Shown here: piece after piece, positions 49,061-58,379 of the stretch
How positions within the stretch are numbered: position 1 is the first letter of the stretch
Layout: each line of letters begins with the position of its first letter
Assembly (NCBI RefSeq): GCF_017948405.1
Contig: NZ_CP072844.1
Coordinates: 1,302,001 to 1,366,000, forward strand
Direction: 5' to 3'
Length of the DNA stretch: 64,000 nucleotides
From: Psychrosphaera aestuarii
GTDB lineage: Bacteria > Pseudomonadota > Gammaproteobacteria > Enterobacterales > Alteromonadaceae
Position numbers and translations under genes: made by a program
The notes under the pieces: model-generated
What the model was told of the DNA's origin: nothing
Database searches by the model: none
Seen by the model: the letters and a program-made list of their open reading frames with translations, nothing else

Positions 49061-49091
49061 GTGATTATCACAAGTAGACTGTACAGGTACA
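49061..49091. repeat. Pair of short palindromes upstream of the response-regulator gene
   Basis: GTGATTATCAC (49061-49071) and TGTACAGGTACA (49080-49091) are two neighbouring inverted repeats in the 325-base divergent gap 48946-49270. They may be operators. The gap holds no gene that can be supported. Confidence 0.4.
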
Positions 49092-49270
49092 AGTAACAAA
49101 ACACGTGCTTTACTGTAATCCCAGTTTATCGCGACAACTTAATTATTTAATCAAAATCTAATAAAATTAAATGATTAGACATGAAACTTTGATAGGATAC
49201 TTAGATCCGATAAATGGATTCAATGACAAATTAAAGACGAACTAAAGAACTCAAATGAGGCACTGTTTAA

Positions 49271-49654
49271 ATGTCAGAATTTAGCACTACATCTTTTCTA
49301 GTTGTAGATGATGTAAGCTCGGTAAGAGCGTTTTTACAGCAAACTTTAAGTCAACTTGGCGCTATGGAAATATTGCAGGCGAGTACAGGTGAAGAGGCCT
49401 TGGCTCGTTTTACCGAGAACTTACCAGATGTTGTTTTTTTGGATATCGAGCTACCCGACATGGACGGGCAGCTAATTTTAAAAGAGATGAAAGAGATGAA
49501 GAGCAACGTGCACGTCATTATGGTGACTGCACATGGCACGGTTGATAATGTTAAAAAGTCTATCGAACTTGGTGCGTCTGGATTTATAGTCAAACCCTTT
49601 TCGCCACGAAAAATTAGTTCAGTAATAAAAACCGTTACCAAACAAGATAATTAA
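49271..49654 (+). CDS. Single-domain CheY-like response regulator
   Basis: A 127-residue stand-alone receiver domain. Acidic pocket Asp13/Asp14 (LVVDDVSSVR), phospho-acceptor Asp58 (VVFLDIELPDMDG), the Thr switch of MVTAHG and the Lys of VKPF are all present. It has no output domain, so it acts by protein contact. It is not in the chemotaxis cluster and its cognate kinase is unknown. It precedes an ArsR-type repressor by 20 bases on the same strand, so the two are probably co-expressed. Confidence 0.92.
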   Translation: MSEFSTTSFLVVDDVSSVRAFLQQTLSQLGAMEILQASTGEEALARFTENLPDVVFLDIELPDMDGQLILKEMKEMKSNVHVIMVTAHGTVDNVKKSIELGASGFIVKPFSPRKISSVIKTVTKQDN

Positions 49655-49674
49655 GAGTTGAGAATATTTTTTTA

Positions 49675-49977
49675 ATGAACATTCAGCAAATGCGTCAATG
49701 TGCTCCAAAGGCCCTTGCACTATTAAAAATCATGTCCAATGAAAATCGCTTGTTTATCTTGTGTAATTTGCTGGAAGGTGAGCTTTCGGTGAATGAATTG
49801 GCAGCTAGGGTTCAGTTAGCTCAATCGGCACTATCTCAGCATTTAGCTTTGTTGCGTGAGCACAACTTTGTTAAAACAAGAAAATCTTCTCAAACTGTAT
49901 ACTACTCACTAGACAGTGATGATGTAGTAAAAATGATGACACTACTTCAAGAGCTATACGCAGGAAAGCCCAAATAA
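49675..49977 (+). CDS. ArsR/SmtB-family transcriptional repressor
   Basis: A 100-residue winged-helix repressor. The recognition helix region reads LSVNELAARVQLAQSALSQHLALLREHNFVKTRKSSQTVYYSL. Two Cys are present, Cys9 (RQCAP) and Cys30 (FILCNLLEGE). The latter matches the first redox Cys of the BigR/SqrR/YgaV sulfide-sensing branch, but the usual second Cys near the C-terminus is absent (ELYAGKPK). No metal-binding CxC or ELCVCDL-type motif is visible. Inducer unknown. Follows the CheY-like gene in an apparent operon. Confidence 0.88.
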   Translation: MNIQQMRQCAPKALALLKIMSNENRLFILCNLLEGELSVNELAARVQLAQSALSQHLALLREHNFVKTRKSSQTVYYSLDSDDVVKMMTLLQELYAGKPK

Positions 49978-49978
49978 A

Positions 49979-50001
49979 AAAAGGAGCCTTAGGCTCCTTT
50001 T
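49979..50001. terminator. Bidirectional terminator between arsR-like gene and bamD
   Basis: AAAAGGAGCCT and AGGCTCCTTTT form an 11-bp palindromic stem around a single T at the centre, so in RNA the loop must take up a few central pairs. A-run and T-run flank it on both sides, so it can end both convergent genes. Confidence 0.85.
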
Positions 50002-50018
50002 GTTCAAAAAATCAAAAC

Positions 50019-50771
50019 TTAATTAGATGAATTAGCATCCAATACTTTCTGTGCATCTGCCTTCATCTGGTCTAATCCAAGTTTGTCATAAGCGTCAACC
50101 ATAATAGTTAATGCAGGTACTACAGACGAACTATCTTTATAGTACTCGACTACGTATTTACAGCGGTTTACTGCCGCAATATATGACGAACGGCGCATGT
50201 AATATTGGGCTACTAAAATTTCATGTTCAGCTAATCGATTTAACACTGCTACCATACGTTTTTTGGCATCTTCAACATACATACTGTTTGGGTATTTATT
50301 AATTAGCTTTTTGAAATCTGAAAAAGCAGCGCGAGACGACTCCATATCTTTATCAGCATTAGATAATCCAAAAAACTCTTGGAATCCGTTGATCCCTTTT
50401 TCTTGATTGACTAAACCACGTAAATAAACGACAAAATCACTTTGTGGATGATTAGGGTTTAATTTTAGGAAACGTTCAATTGCTGGCAATGCTTCTTCAA
50501 ATCTTCCGGCCTTGTAATAGGCAAACATAAGGTCAATCTGAACTTGTCGAGATAATGGGCCATATGGGTAACGACTTTCTAAATCATTTAAAATTGTAAT
50601 AGCACGATTATATAACTCACTATTTATAAAATCTTTTGCATCTTGATATCTGGCTTGAGGTGAACGGTCGGAGATACGCTCTAATTCATCTGGAGATGAA
50701 GTACAGGCTGATAACACACCGCTTAATACTATTAACAAACTAAAGTGACGAACAAACTTAAAATTCAACAT
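50019..50771 (-). CDS. bamD: Outer membrane assembly lipoprotein BamD
   Basis: A 250-residue lipoprotein of the BAM complex, needed to insert beta-barrel proteins. The signal peptide ends in the lipobox VLSAC, so the mature protein begins with a lipidated Cys. TPR repeats follow: RYQDAKDFINSELYNRAITILNDLESRYPYGPLSRQVQIDLMFAYYKAGRFEEALPAIERFLKLNPNHP and LINKYPNSMYVEDAKKRM. AGG lies 9 bases before the ATG at 50771; a TTG three codons earlier is unlikely. It is divergent from rluD, the conserved gammaproteobacterial order. Confidence 0.96.
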   Translation of the reverse strand: MLNFKFVRHFSLLIVLSGVLSACTSSPDELERISDRSPQARYQDAKDFINSELYNRAITILNDLESRYPYGPLSRQVQIDLMFAYYKAGRFEEALPAIERFLKLNPNHPQSDFVVYLRGLVNQEKGINGFQEFFGLSNADKDMESSRAAFSDFKKLINKYPNSMYVEDAKKRMVAVLNRLAEHEILVAQYYMRRSSYIAAVNRCKYVVEYYKDSSSVVPALTIMVDAYDKLGLDQMKADAQKVLDANSSN

Positions 50772-50900
50772 TATTTTCAACCTGGAAAGTTTTCTTTTCT
50801 CGTTAAGTAAAAATTCGAGTAGAATGAATACATCTACATCATTCTATCTCAGTCAGATGCTGCATGCACTGGCAAATTCACTTAATTCACATTAAAGATC

Positions 50901-51890
50901 ATGAATAAAGAACTTATTGAACTACAAGCAGAAGCAAATGAACAGCATTTTGGTAAACGATTAGATCAGGTAATCGCCGATTTGTTCCCGGAATATTCAA
51001 GAAGTCGTCTAAAAGATTGGATTTTAGCCGAAAAAGTATTGGTAAATGGCAAAGTTGTCACTAAAGCTCGTGAAAAAATGCTCGGTAATGAAGTCGTTAC
51101 CATTTTTGCTGAACTAGAAGTAGAAGTTCATCATGAAGCAGAAAATATTGAATTAGATATTATCTATGAAGATGATTATTTGATGATCATTAATAAACCG
51201 GCCAACTTGGTCGTACACCCAGGAGCGGGAAATCAATCTGGAACAATGTTGAATGCGTTACTTCATCATTTCCCCGCAATAGATCTAGTACCTCGTGCAG
51301 GTATCGTGCATCGGCTAGATAAAGATACAACGGGCTTAATGGTTGTTGCTAAAACAGTGCCAGCTCAAACTCAGTTGGTTGCTGATATGCAAGAGCGTTT
51401 GATCACTCGAGAATATGAAGCGGTATGTTTAGGTCGTTTAACAGCCGGAGGGACGGTAGATAAGCCAATCGGTCGTCACCCAACAAAGCGAACTAACATG
51501 GCAGTTAATCAAATGGGTAAAGAAGCGGTTACCCACTATCGAGTGATAAATAAGTTTAGAGCGCACACCCACATTCGTTTGAGACTGGAAACCGGACGCA
51601 CGCATCAAATCCGAGTGCACATGTCTCATTTACGTCATCCATTAGTCGGTGATAGTCAATATGGTGGCAGAGTGCAAACCCCTAAAGGCGCTTCGGATGA
51701 ACTGTTGCAAACACTGCGTGGTTTTAGACGACAAGCATTACATGCTGCAATGCTAAAATTCTATCATCCAATAACTGGAGAGCCACTAGAGTTTCATTCT
51801 CCTTTACCAGATGATTTTGTAAACCTACTAAATGCATTAAAGTTAGATGTTGCAGAGAACCAAGATGACATGGATTTCGGCGTCTTTTAA
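50901..51890 (+). CDS. rluD: 23S rRNA pseudouridine synthase RluD
   Basis: A 329-residue enzyme that makes pseudouridines in helix 69 of 23S rRNA. An N-terminal S4 RNA-binding domain (GKRLDQVIADLFPEYSRSRLKDWILAEKVLVNGK) is followed by the catalytic domain with Asp140 in HRLDKDTTGLMVVAKT and the RLETGRTHQIRVHMSHLRHPLVGDSQYG block. The gene pair with pgeF (overlap 26 bases) and divergence from bamD match the standard chromosomal order bamD / rluD-pgeF-clpB. Confidence 0.96.
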   Translation: MNKELIELQAEANEQHFGKRLDQVIADLFPEYSRSRLKDWILAEKVLVNGKVVTKAREKMLGNEVVTIFAELEVEVHHEAENIELDIIYEDDYLMIINKPANLVVHPGAGNQSGTMLNALLHHFPAIDLVPRAGIVHRLDKDTTGLMVVAKTVPAQTQLVADMQERLITREYEAVCLGRLTAGGTVDKPIGRHPTKRTNMAVNQMGKEAVTHYRVINKFRAHTHIRLRLETGRTHQIRVHMSHLRHPLVGDSQYGGRVQTPKGASDELLQTLRGFRRQALHAAMLKFYHPITGEPLEFHSPLPDDFVNLLNALKLDVAENQDDMDFGVF

Positions 51891-52626
51891 AGGCCTGACA
51901 ACTCAAGCTAAAAATAAAGTTCATGCTGGCACCACTACTCGTATTGGTGGCGTTAGTATGGACGATTATAAAGGGTTAAACTTGGCTTCGCATGTAGGCG
52001 ACGCTATCAATTTAGTTAATCAAAATCGCGCGATAATATCAAAGTATCTAAATTTACCATCTGCGCCAATCTGGCTTAATCAAACGCATACCAACAAAAT
52101 AGTTGAGTTACCTCGAACTCTTACCCAAGCCGATGAATTTGACGCCAGCTTTACTAAACAAAAACAGTTAGTTTGTGCTGTTATGACAGCCGACTGTGTA
52201 CCTATTGTTATTACTGACATCCATGCTCGTTTTGTTGTAACGATTCATGCTGGATGGCGTGGATTAGCAAATGGAATTGTGGCAAATAGTGTTGCAATGC
52301 TAATTAATCAAACGGATAGTGATATATCTGAATACACAGCTTGGATTGGACCCGCAATAGGTGCAAGTGCCTTTGAGGTCGGAAAAGAAGTTAAAGATAT
52401 TTTTCAACAAAAGTTCGTATCATCAGAGTCGTATTTTATACCGAATGGGAACCAAAAATATCTGGCTGATTTACCCGGCCTTGTAGAATTAGCGCTTAAA
52501 GCCGAAGGTATTAGCTACGTTGTTCAATCTAACTTATGCACTTATTCAGACCCAAAACTTTTTTACTCTTATCGTCGTGATGGCCAAACGGGTCGTATGG
52601 CGACATTTGCTTGGCTCTCGTCTTAA
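51865..52626 (+). CDS. pgeF: Purine nucleoside phosphorylase/laccase-like PgeF (YfiH)
   Basis: A 253-residue member of the multicopper-like DUF152 family, now linked to peptidoglycan editing and purine nucleoside cleavage. Metal-site motifs are NQTHTNKIVE, MTADCVPIVI and TIHAGWRGLANGI, with GPAIGASAFEVG and NLCTYSDPKLFYSYRRDGQTGRMA later. The ATG at 51865 gives MTWISASF; an upstream ATG at 51847 would extend it by six residues. It overlaps the end of rluD by 26 bases in another frame, implying coupled translation. Confidence 0.93.
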   Translation: MTWISASFKGLTTQAKNKVHAGTTTRIGGVSMDDYKGLNLASHVGDAINLVNQNRAIISKYLNLPSAPIWLNQTHTNKIVELPRTLTQADEFDASFTKQKQLVCAVMTADCVPIVITDIHARFVVTIHAGWRGLANGIVANSVAMLINQTDSDISEYTAWIGPAIGASAFEVGKEVKDIFQQKFVSSESYFIPNGNQKYLADLPGLVELALKAEGISYVVQSNLCTYSDPKLFYSYRRDGQTGRMATFAWLSS

Positions 52627-52684
52627 CATTAAGTAATAAAACTGTGATTTAAATCAAAAATTACGCAAAGTTCGAAAATTAAAC

Positions 52685-52713
52685 ATTGAAAAAGTCACCT
52701 GTCGGCCTAATTT
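52685..52713 (+). promoter_or_regulatory. Heat-shock (sigma-32-like) promoter of clpB
   Basis: TTGAAA, a 14-base spacer and CCTAATTT resemble the sigma-32 elements, with the -10 box less perfect than the -35. It lies 35 bases before the clpB start. Confidence 0.5.
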
Positions 52714-52747
52714 TGTATATAAGCAAATATTAAAGTCGAGGTAGACG

Positions 52748-55333
52748 ATGCGTTTAGATAGATTAACAAATAAATTTCAGCAAGCCATCGCTGATGCGCA
52801 GTCGTTAGCGGTAGGAAGGGACCACCAATATATAGAGCCAATTCATATATTGCACTCGCTAATTAATCAAGAAAACAGCTCGGTTATCGCAATTCTTAAT
52901 CACGCGAATGTTAACGTATCAGAGCTAAGAACAAAACTCTCCCGAGAACTTGAGAAGGTTCCAACTGTAACTGGAATTGCAGGCGACGTTCAGCTATCTA
53001 GAGCTACGGCTGCTGTGCTCAATGTTTCCGATAAGATCACCCAAAAACGTAAAGATAAATTTATTAGTAGTGAGGTGTTTTTACTGGCGCTATTTGATGA
53101 AAATGGCAGCATTAATCAAATCTTTAAACTAATAGGTTTAACAAAAGATAAAGTTGAAAAAGCCATAGACTCCGTACGTGGCGGCCAAAAAGTAGAAGAT
53201 CAGAATGCCGAAGATACCCGCCAAGCATTAGAAAAATACACGGTAGATCTCACAGAGCGAGCAGAGCAAGGTAAATTAGATCCTGTTATCGGTCGAGATC
53301 AAGAGATTCGACGTACCATTCAAGTATTGCAAAGACGGACCAAAAACAATCCAGTGTTAATTGGTGAGCCTGGTGTCGGTAAAACAGCAATTGTCGAAGG
53401 TTTAGCGCAACGAATCATTAACGGCGAAGTACCAGAGGGGCTTAAAAATAAGCGCGTACTCTCATTAGATTTTGGTTCTTTAGTAGCTGGTGCTAAATAT
53501 CGAGGAGAATTCGAAGAACGACTTAAATCTGTACTGAATGAGCTTGGTAAAGAAGAAGGGCGAGTCATTCTATTCATTGATGAAATCCACACTATGGTGG
53601 GCGCTGGTAAGTCAGATGGTGCGATGGATGCCGGTAACATGTTAAAACCTGCGTTGGCTCGTGGTGAGTTGCATTGTGTTGGAGCTACAACCTTAGACGA
53701 ATATCGTAAGTATATTGAAAAAGATGCGGCCCTTGAGCGTCGATTCCAAAAAGTACAAGTAGATGAACCAAATGTTGAAGACACCATTGCGATTTTACGT
53801 GGGTTAAAAGAGCGATACGAAATTCACCATTCTGTTGATATTACTGATCCGGCGATTGTTGCGGCGGCTAGCTTATCGAATAGGTATATCAGTGACCGTC
53901 AATTACCAGATAAAGCAATTGATTTGATTGATGAAGCTGCCTCTAGTATTCGTATGCAAATAGACTCTAAGCCTGAAGAGCTCGAGCAACTTGAGCGCAA
54001 AATTATCCAATTAAAATTAGAGGATAATGCGCTGTTAAAAGAAACTGACGAGGCAAGCAAAAACCGACTAATGCTAATCCGAGATCAAATTAATGATTTA
54101 GAGAAAAAGTATCAAGAGTTAGAAGAAATTTGGTATTCAGAAAAAGCAGCACTGTCGGGCACCCAAAATATAAAAGAGCAGCTTGAGCAAGCTCGTTTAG
54201 ACTTAGAAGTAGCAAGCCGTGCCAGCGACTTGCAGCGAATGTCTGAGTTACAGTATGGCCGCATTCCTGAGTTAGAGAAGCAACTCGATTTGGCTTCTCA
54301 AGCGGAAATGGGCGATATGACATTACTTCGCAATAAAGTCACAGAGTCTGAAATTGCCGAGGTACTGTCACGCTGGACCGGTATCCCAGTAAATAAAATG
54401 CTGGAGTCGGAGCGTGATAAGTTACTGCAAATGGAAAAACAGCTACATACTAGAGTTGTTGGACAATCAGAGGCTGTTGAGGCTGTTGCCAATGCAATTC
54501 GTCGCTCTAGAGCCGGGTTAGCCGATCCTAACCGACCAAATGGTTCGTTTTTATTCTTAGGGCCTACCGGTGTGGGTAAAACCGAGTTAACAAAAGCGTT
54601 GGCGCACTTCCTATTTGACTCAGAAGAAAACATGGTCCGAATTGACATGTCTGAGTTTATGGAAAAACACTCGGTTGCACGTCTTATTGGTGCACCTCCA
54701 GGTTATGTAGGTTATGAAGAGGGGGGATATTTAACGGAAGCCGTTCGCCGCAAGCCATACTCGGTGATATTGTTAGATGAAGTAGAAAAGGCACACCCAG
54801 ATGTCTTCAATATCTTATTACAAGTTCTGGACGAAGGTCGTTTAACGGATGGTCAAGGACGTACGGTAGATTTTCGTAATACCGTTATTATTATGACATC
54901 TAATTTAGGGTCTGATGTAATTCAGTCAAGTTATGCGGCAGATGTTGACCAAAGTTATGACACGATGAAATCGTTAGTAATGGAAGTGGTTGGGCAACAT
55001 TTTAGACCTGAATTTATAAACCGAATTGACGATACTGTAGTGTTTCATCCGTTAAATAATGATGAAATTAAGCAAATTGCAGAGATACAGTTAATTGGTT
55101 TACGTAAACGATTAACTGAACAAGATGTTGAATTAGAGGTTTCAGCAGCAGCATTGACTCTATTAGGAAGGGCTGGTTTTGATCCTGTCTTTGGCGCAAG
55201 GCCACTTAAGAGAGCTATTCAACAACATGTTGAAAATACGTTAGCTCAAGCTTTATTGTCAGGTGAAATAAAACCTAAAGATAAAGTAACAGTTGATGTT
55301 GTTGACGATAATTTTGTGATTAGACATCATTAA
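52748..55333 (+). CDS. clpB: Protein disaggregase ClpB
   Basis: An 861-residue Hsp100 disaggregase that works with DnaK to dissolve protein aggregates. It has the N-terminal domain (residues 1-150), a first AAA+ module with Walker A GEPGVGKT at about residue 206 and [12 protein letters not shown], the coiled-coil middle domain (about 410-525), and a second AAA+ module with [15 protein letters not shown] and [14 protein letters not shown]. The length matches the full-length form. A purine-rich site GTCGAGGTAGACG precedes the ATG. Transcription is likely induced by heat through the promoter upstream, or by read-through from rluD-pgeF. Confidence 0.98.
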   Translation: MRLDRLTNKFQQAIADAQSLAVGRDHQYIEPIHILHSLINQENSSVIAILNHANVNVSELRTKLSRELEKVPTVTGIAGDVQLSRATAAVLNVSDKITQKRKDKFISSEVFLLALFDENGSINQIFKLIGLTKDKVEKAIDSVRGGQKVEDQNAEDTRQALEKYTVDLTERAEQGKLDPVIGRDQEIRRTIQVLQRRTKNNPVLIGEPGVGKTAIVEGLAQRIINGEVPEGLKNKRVLSLDFGSLVAGAKYRGEFEERLKSVLNELGKEEGRVILFIDEIHTMVGAGKSDGAMDAGNMLKPALARGELHCVGATTLDEYRKYIEKDAALERRFQKVQVDEPNVEDTIAILRGLKERYEIHHSVDITDPAIVAAASLSNRYISDRQLPDKAIDLIDEAASSIRMQIDSKPEELEQLERKIIQLKLEDNALLKETDEASKNRLMLIRDQINDLEKKYQELEEIWYSEKAALSGTQNIKEQLEQARLDLEVASRASDLQRMSELQYGRIPELEKQLDLASQAEMGDMTLLRNKVTESEIAEVLSRWTGIPVNKMLESERDKLLQMEKQLHTRVVGQSEAVEAVANAIRRSRAGLADPNRPNGSFLFLGPTGVGKTELTKALAHFLFDSEENMVRIDMSEFMEKHSVARLIGAPPGYVGYEEGGYLTEAVRRKPYSVILLDEVEKAHPDVFNILLQVLDEGRLTDGQGRTVDFRNTVIIMTSNLGSDVIQSSYAADVDQSYDTMKSLVMEVVGQHFRPEFINRIDDTVVFHPLNNDEIKQIAEIQLIGLRKRLTEQDVELEVSAAALTLLGRAGFDPVFGARPLKRAIQQHVENTLAQALLSGEIKPKDKVTVDVVDDNFVIRHH

Positions 55334-55389
55334 AGGCAATATGCGCGTTAATTAAATTGGCGTAGACCTAAGGTCGTAGGTTACTATCA

Positions 55390-55420
55390 CTATCTAATGA
55401 TAACTGTTCATGTTAGATAG
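55390..55420. repeat. Inverted repeat before btuD
   Basis: CTATCTAA (55390-55397) and TTAGATAG (55413-55420) form an 8-bp stem with a 15-base loop ending just before the GTG start. A second small palindrome, GACCTAAGGTC, lies at 55365-55375. Either may be an operator or a leader hairpin. No cobalamin riboswitch is seen here. Confidence 0.45.
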
Positions 55421-55425
55421 AGACT

Positions 55426-56265
55426 GTGCCTACGACTCCCTTATTTCAAATTACTAACCTCTGTTGGAACATATCCACAAAAACAATTCTCGACAAGGTT
55501 ACGTTAACTATTCCTCGTAATAAGATTATTGGCATCATAGGGCCAAATGGAGCCGGTAAAACCAGCTTGTTAAAAGCAATGCATGGCCAAATAGCTACAA
55601 GTAGCGGCTCTGTACGTTTTAACAATTCACTCATTCAATCTTTTAGCTTAAAAGAACGTGCCAAACATATTGCCTATACTGCGCAACATCCAGACTTTGC
55701 ATTTGATATCAGTTTATTTGATGTTGTATTAGCCGGTCGCTTGCCATACCAAAAATTATTTTCTTTTTCTAATAAGCGAGAGCACTCATTAGTCTTTGAC
55801 GCATTAAAAAAAATGAACTTGCTCGGCAAGGCTAAACAAGCCTTCAATACATTATCTGGTGGCGAACAACAGCGTGCTTATTTAGCACGGGCAATGGTGC
55901 AAGAAGCGACAACATTGTTGCTGGATGAGCCAACAAACCATTTGGATATTCGATATCAGCTGGAGTTAATGCAAAAGCTGCAAGAATTTGATGGCTCTGT
56001 GGTGCTTACTATTCATGACTTAAATATGGCTAGCTATTACTGTGATTATCTTGTGCTCCTAGACAAAGGCGAAGTAGTGAAATTTGGCACTCCAAAAGAA
56101 GTTTTAACAAAAGCCCTAATATCAAAAACTTACCAAGTTGAAACAGAAATCCGCTCCAGTGAGTCAGGCGCTCCGCATTTGTATTTTTGCTTACCAAATC
56201 ATGGGAGCAATGTCGAAAAGCTAAAAGCGGTAAAAGCAGTCGATGAAAAGGGTCGTCATGAATAG
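55426..56265 (+). CDS. btuD: Vitamin B12 ABC transporter ATP-binding protein
   Basis: A 279-residue ATPase of the FecCD/BtuCD importer class. Walker A is GPNGAGKTSLL, the signature is LSGGEQQRAYLARAMVQ, Walker B is TLLLDEPTNHLDI, and the H-loop TIHDLNMASYYCDYLV. It begins with GTG at 55426 after AGAG. The downstream permease start overlaps its end by 8 bases, so the genes are translationally coupled. Together with btuC, btuF and btuB it imports cobalamin; iron-siderophore transport is the other possibility for this class, but the riboswitch before btuB makes B12 more likely. Confidence 0.9.
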   Translation: MPTTPLFQITNLCWNISTKTILDKVTLTIPRNKIIGIIGPNGAGKTSLLKAMHGQIATSSGSVRFNNSLIQSFSLKERAKHIAYTAQHPDFAFDISLFDVVLAGRLPYQKLFSFSNKREHSLVFDALKKMNLLGKAKQAFNTLSGGEQQRAYLARAMVQEATTLLLDEPTNHLDIRYQLELMQKLQEFDGSVVLTIHDLNMASYYCDYLVLLDKGEVVKFGTPKEVLTKALISKTYQVETEIRSSESGAPHLYFCLPNHGSNVEKLKAVKAVDEKGRHE

Positions 56266-57292
56266 TAAAAAAAGCGGTACTTTGCAGGCATCAGAAAAGA
56301 ACTCGACGAGCCTTTTTTTAAAGAGCTTTATTGCCATTGCCATTTTATTATTTAGCGTTATGTTTGCATTAAGTTTTGGTGCCGTAGAGGTGCCTGTAGA
56401 TCAAGTAATCTCGTGTTTGTTTCAAGACTGTGATTCGTCAATTAATACTATGATTGTGCAAGAGTTAAGATTGCCAAGGGTGCTATTAGCTTTGTTTGCG
56501 GGAGCAGGCCTCGCGTTATCAGGTGCAATGTTACAAAATGCCACAAATAATGCACTCGCTGACCCTTATCTATTTGGTATTGTTTCTGGTGCTGGTTTAG
56601 GCGCTATTGTTTACAACTTGTTAGGAATTGAGCTTGGCTCAGTTGGAATGACGTTTTTTGCTTTTGCAGGAGCATTGATTTCGGTCTTATTGGTAATGTC
56701 GGTTGTTATTAATAAAGCCTTTAAAAGACCGGAGATAATTGTTTTAACGGGCGTTGCGGTTTCATTCATGATGGCCGCGCTTTCACAGTTTTTACTCTAT
56801 GTTTCAGAGCCACTCGCCGCAAATCGAATTATATTTTGGTTAATGGGTAGTGTGTCTTTTGCTAGTTTTAATTCAGTTTACCTAGTTGCTACTGTCGTCA
56901 CATTATCGAGCGTTATCTTATGGTTAATGAGAAGTAGTATCGATGCTTTATTATTAGGAGATGAACAGGCAAAAAGCATTGGTGTAAATGTAGACGCGAT
57001 TCGCATTATTTTATTACTTTTTTCTGCCGCGATGACAGCCGTCATCGTCGCCTTTTGTGGTGGTATCGGGTTTGTGGGACTAATGATACCGCATATCGTG
57101 AGATGGTTTGGTTTTACAAGAATGAGCACCCTAATTCCAGCTGTACTAATCACTGGTGGGTTGTTGTTGTTATGGGTTGATGTGATTGCAAGAACGAGTA
57201 TTGAAAATCAAGAGATCCCGCTAGGCGTTATAACTTCAGCATGTGGTAGTTTGTTTTTCTTATTAATATTGAAGAAAAAAGCTAGAGTTTGA
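56258..57292 (+). CDS. btuC: Vitamin B12 ABC transporter permease
   Basis: A 344-residue FecCD-family permease with about ten membrane segments (FIAIAILLFSVMFALSFGAV; GAGLALSGAMLQNATNNALADPYLFGIVSGAGLGAIVYNLLG; FCGGIGFVGLMIPHIVRWFGFTRMS). The last motif is the coupling helix segment that contacts the ATPase. AAAGGG precedes the ATG at 56258; an earlier ATG at 56243 is possible. It is joined to btuD by overlap and to btuF by a 9-base gap. Confidence 0.92.
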   Translation: MNSKKSGTLQASEKNSTSLFLKSFIAIAILLFSVMFALSFGAVEVPVDQVISCLFQDCDSSINTMIVQELRLPRVLLALFAGAGLALSGAMLQNATNNALADPYLFGIVSGAGLGAIVYNLLGIELGSVGMTFFAFAGALISVLLVMSVVINKAFKRPEIIVLTGVAVSFMMAALSQFLLYVSEPLAANRIIFWLMGSVSFASFNSVYLVATVVTLSSVILWLMRSSIDALLLGDEQAKSIGVNVDAIRIILLLFSAAMTAVIVAFCGGIGFVGLMIPHIVRWFGFTRMSTLIPAVLITGGLLLLWVDVIARTSIENQEIPLGVITSACGSLFFLLILKKKARV

Positions 57293-57301
57293 GGTGGAAT
57301 A

Positions 57302-58180
57302 ATGCAACAAAAAAAAGCAAAAATAATCATTTCAATAGTTCTCGTATTTTTCACTATCAGTGCATTGGCTAGTCAAAAGTCAGAAAAGATCGATACAGCA
57401 CCAAATAAAATAATTGCGTTAGCGCCGAATCTAGTTGAAATCGTTTTTGCGTTAGGAGCTGGCGACCAATTAGTTGGTGTTAGTGAACATTCAGACTTTC
57501 CTGAAGTAGCAAAAACACGACCGACAGTTTCAAATTATTTAACGGTGAATGCCGAAGCAATCGTTAAACTGAACCCGGATTTAATAATTGTATGGCAAGG
57601 AGGAACGCCTAGCAAAGGGATAGAGAAATTACAGTCATTAGGTTTTGAAGTACTGACATTTAACGCGACTGACTTTAAGACTATGATTTCTGAAATCACG
57701 CGACTGGCGACAAGACTTGGTAAAACACAAGAAGCGTTGGTCATGACACGCGAACTAATGATCAAATATAAGAAAGTAGAACGGGATTATTCATCCAAAC
57801 GTCAATTGAATGGTTTTATAGAAATTTGGCCGGAACCACTAACTACAGCAACGAAAGGAACGATAATTGACCAGGCTATTGAGCTTTGCGGAGTGAAAAA
57901 TGTCTTTGATTCGAGGCTTGCCAAAAACAATACCTATCCGCAAGTTTCCTTAGAAATGGTGATTTCTAAGCCGGTCGATATTATTATTCAACCCGTTTCC
58001 AAAACTCAGCCCGCAGCGATAAAAGACTGGCGCTCTTTTAAACACCTAAACGCGGTAAAGTTTAATTCGATCATATCCCCAGACAGTGATGTTTTATTGC
58101 GGTGGACGCCGAGGTGGGTGAACGCTTTAGCTGAGCTTTGCAAAGATATTGATGAAACGCGTTTGACGCAAAATCCTTAG
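57302..58180 (+). CDS. btuF: Cobalamin periplasmic binding protein
   Basis: A 292-residue periplasmic binding protein with an N-terminal signal peptide (ISIVLVFFTISALA, cleavage near residue 21). Segments IIALAPNLVEIVFALGAGDQLVGVSEHSDFP and GFIEIWPEPLTTATKGTIIDQAIELCGVKNVF follow the BtuF/FepB fold with its long backbone helix. Lack of a lipobox means a free periplasmic protein. It is the last gene of btuD-btuC-btuF; 199 bases separate it from btuB and hold the riboswitch. Confidence 0.9.
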   Translation: MQQKKAKIIISIVLVFFTISALASQKSEKIDTAPNKIIALAPNLVEIVFALGAGDQLVGVSEHSDFPEVAKTRPTVSNYLTVNAEAIVKLNPDLIIVWQGGTPSKGIEKLQSLGFEVLTFNATDFKTMISEITRLATRLGKTQEALVMTRELMIKYKKVERDYSSKRQLNGFIEIWPEPLTTATKGTIIDQAIELCGVKNVFDSRLAKNNTYPQVSLEMVISKPVDIIIQPVSKTQPAAIKDWRSFKHLNAVKFNSIISPDSDVLLRWTPRWVNALAELCKDIDETRLTQNP

Positions 58181-58229
58181 TTATTACCTTATTGCTATTA
58201 AACCAGTTATATTTACTGTATAAGCCAAC

Positions 58230-58376
58230 CTGAAACTAGAGTTTGCAATTAGGAAGTTGGAAAGCCAACACTGCCCCCGCAACGGTATGCGTAAATCGCC
58301 AGTCCGGAACTAATGCAAACTCTTTATTTGTGATCTTACGATCAAAACTAGGTGCGGAGGGCACCTAAGGAAGAGG
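58230..58376 (+). promoter_or_regulatory. Cobalamin riboswitch before btuB
   Basis: GAGTTTGCA (58239-58247) pairs with TGCAAACTC (58314-58322) to close the aptamer. Inside are GCCAACACTGCCCCCGCAACGGT and GCCAGTCCGG-type core motifs of the B12 family. Downstream, TAGGTGC-GGAGG-GCACCTA (58349-58367) forms the regulatory hairpin, directly before the ribosome site AAGGAAGAGG. The hairpin loop with flanks (GCGGAGGGC) can pair with the aptamer GCCCCCGC segment, the usual kissing contact. B12 would then repress btuB translation. Confidence 0.93.
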
Positions 58377-58379
58377 TTA

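Noticed and set aside
53320..53787. 155-codon reverse-strand frame inside clpB
   Set aside because: It is opposite the conserved first AAA+ module and reflects codon structure of the plus strand.
55334..55425. Leader of btuD examined for a second cobalamin riboswitch
   Set aside because: The gap is only 92 bases and lacks the aptamer core motifs; only small palindromes are present.
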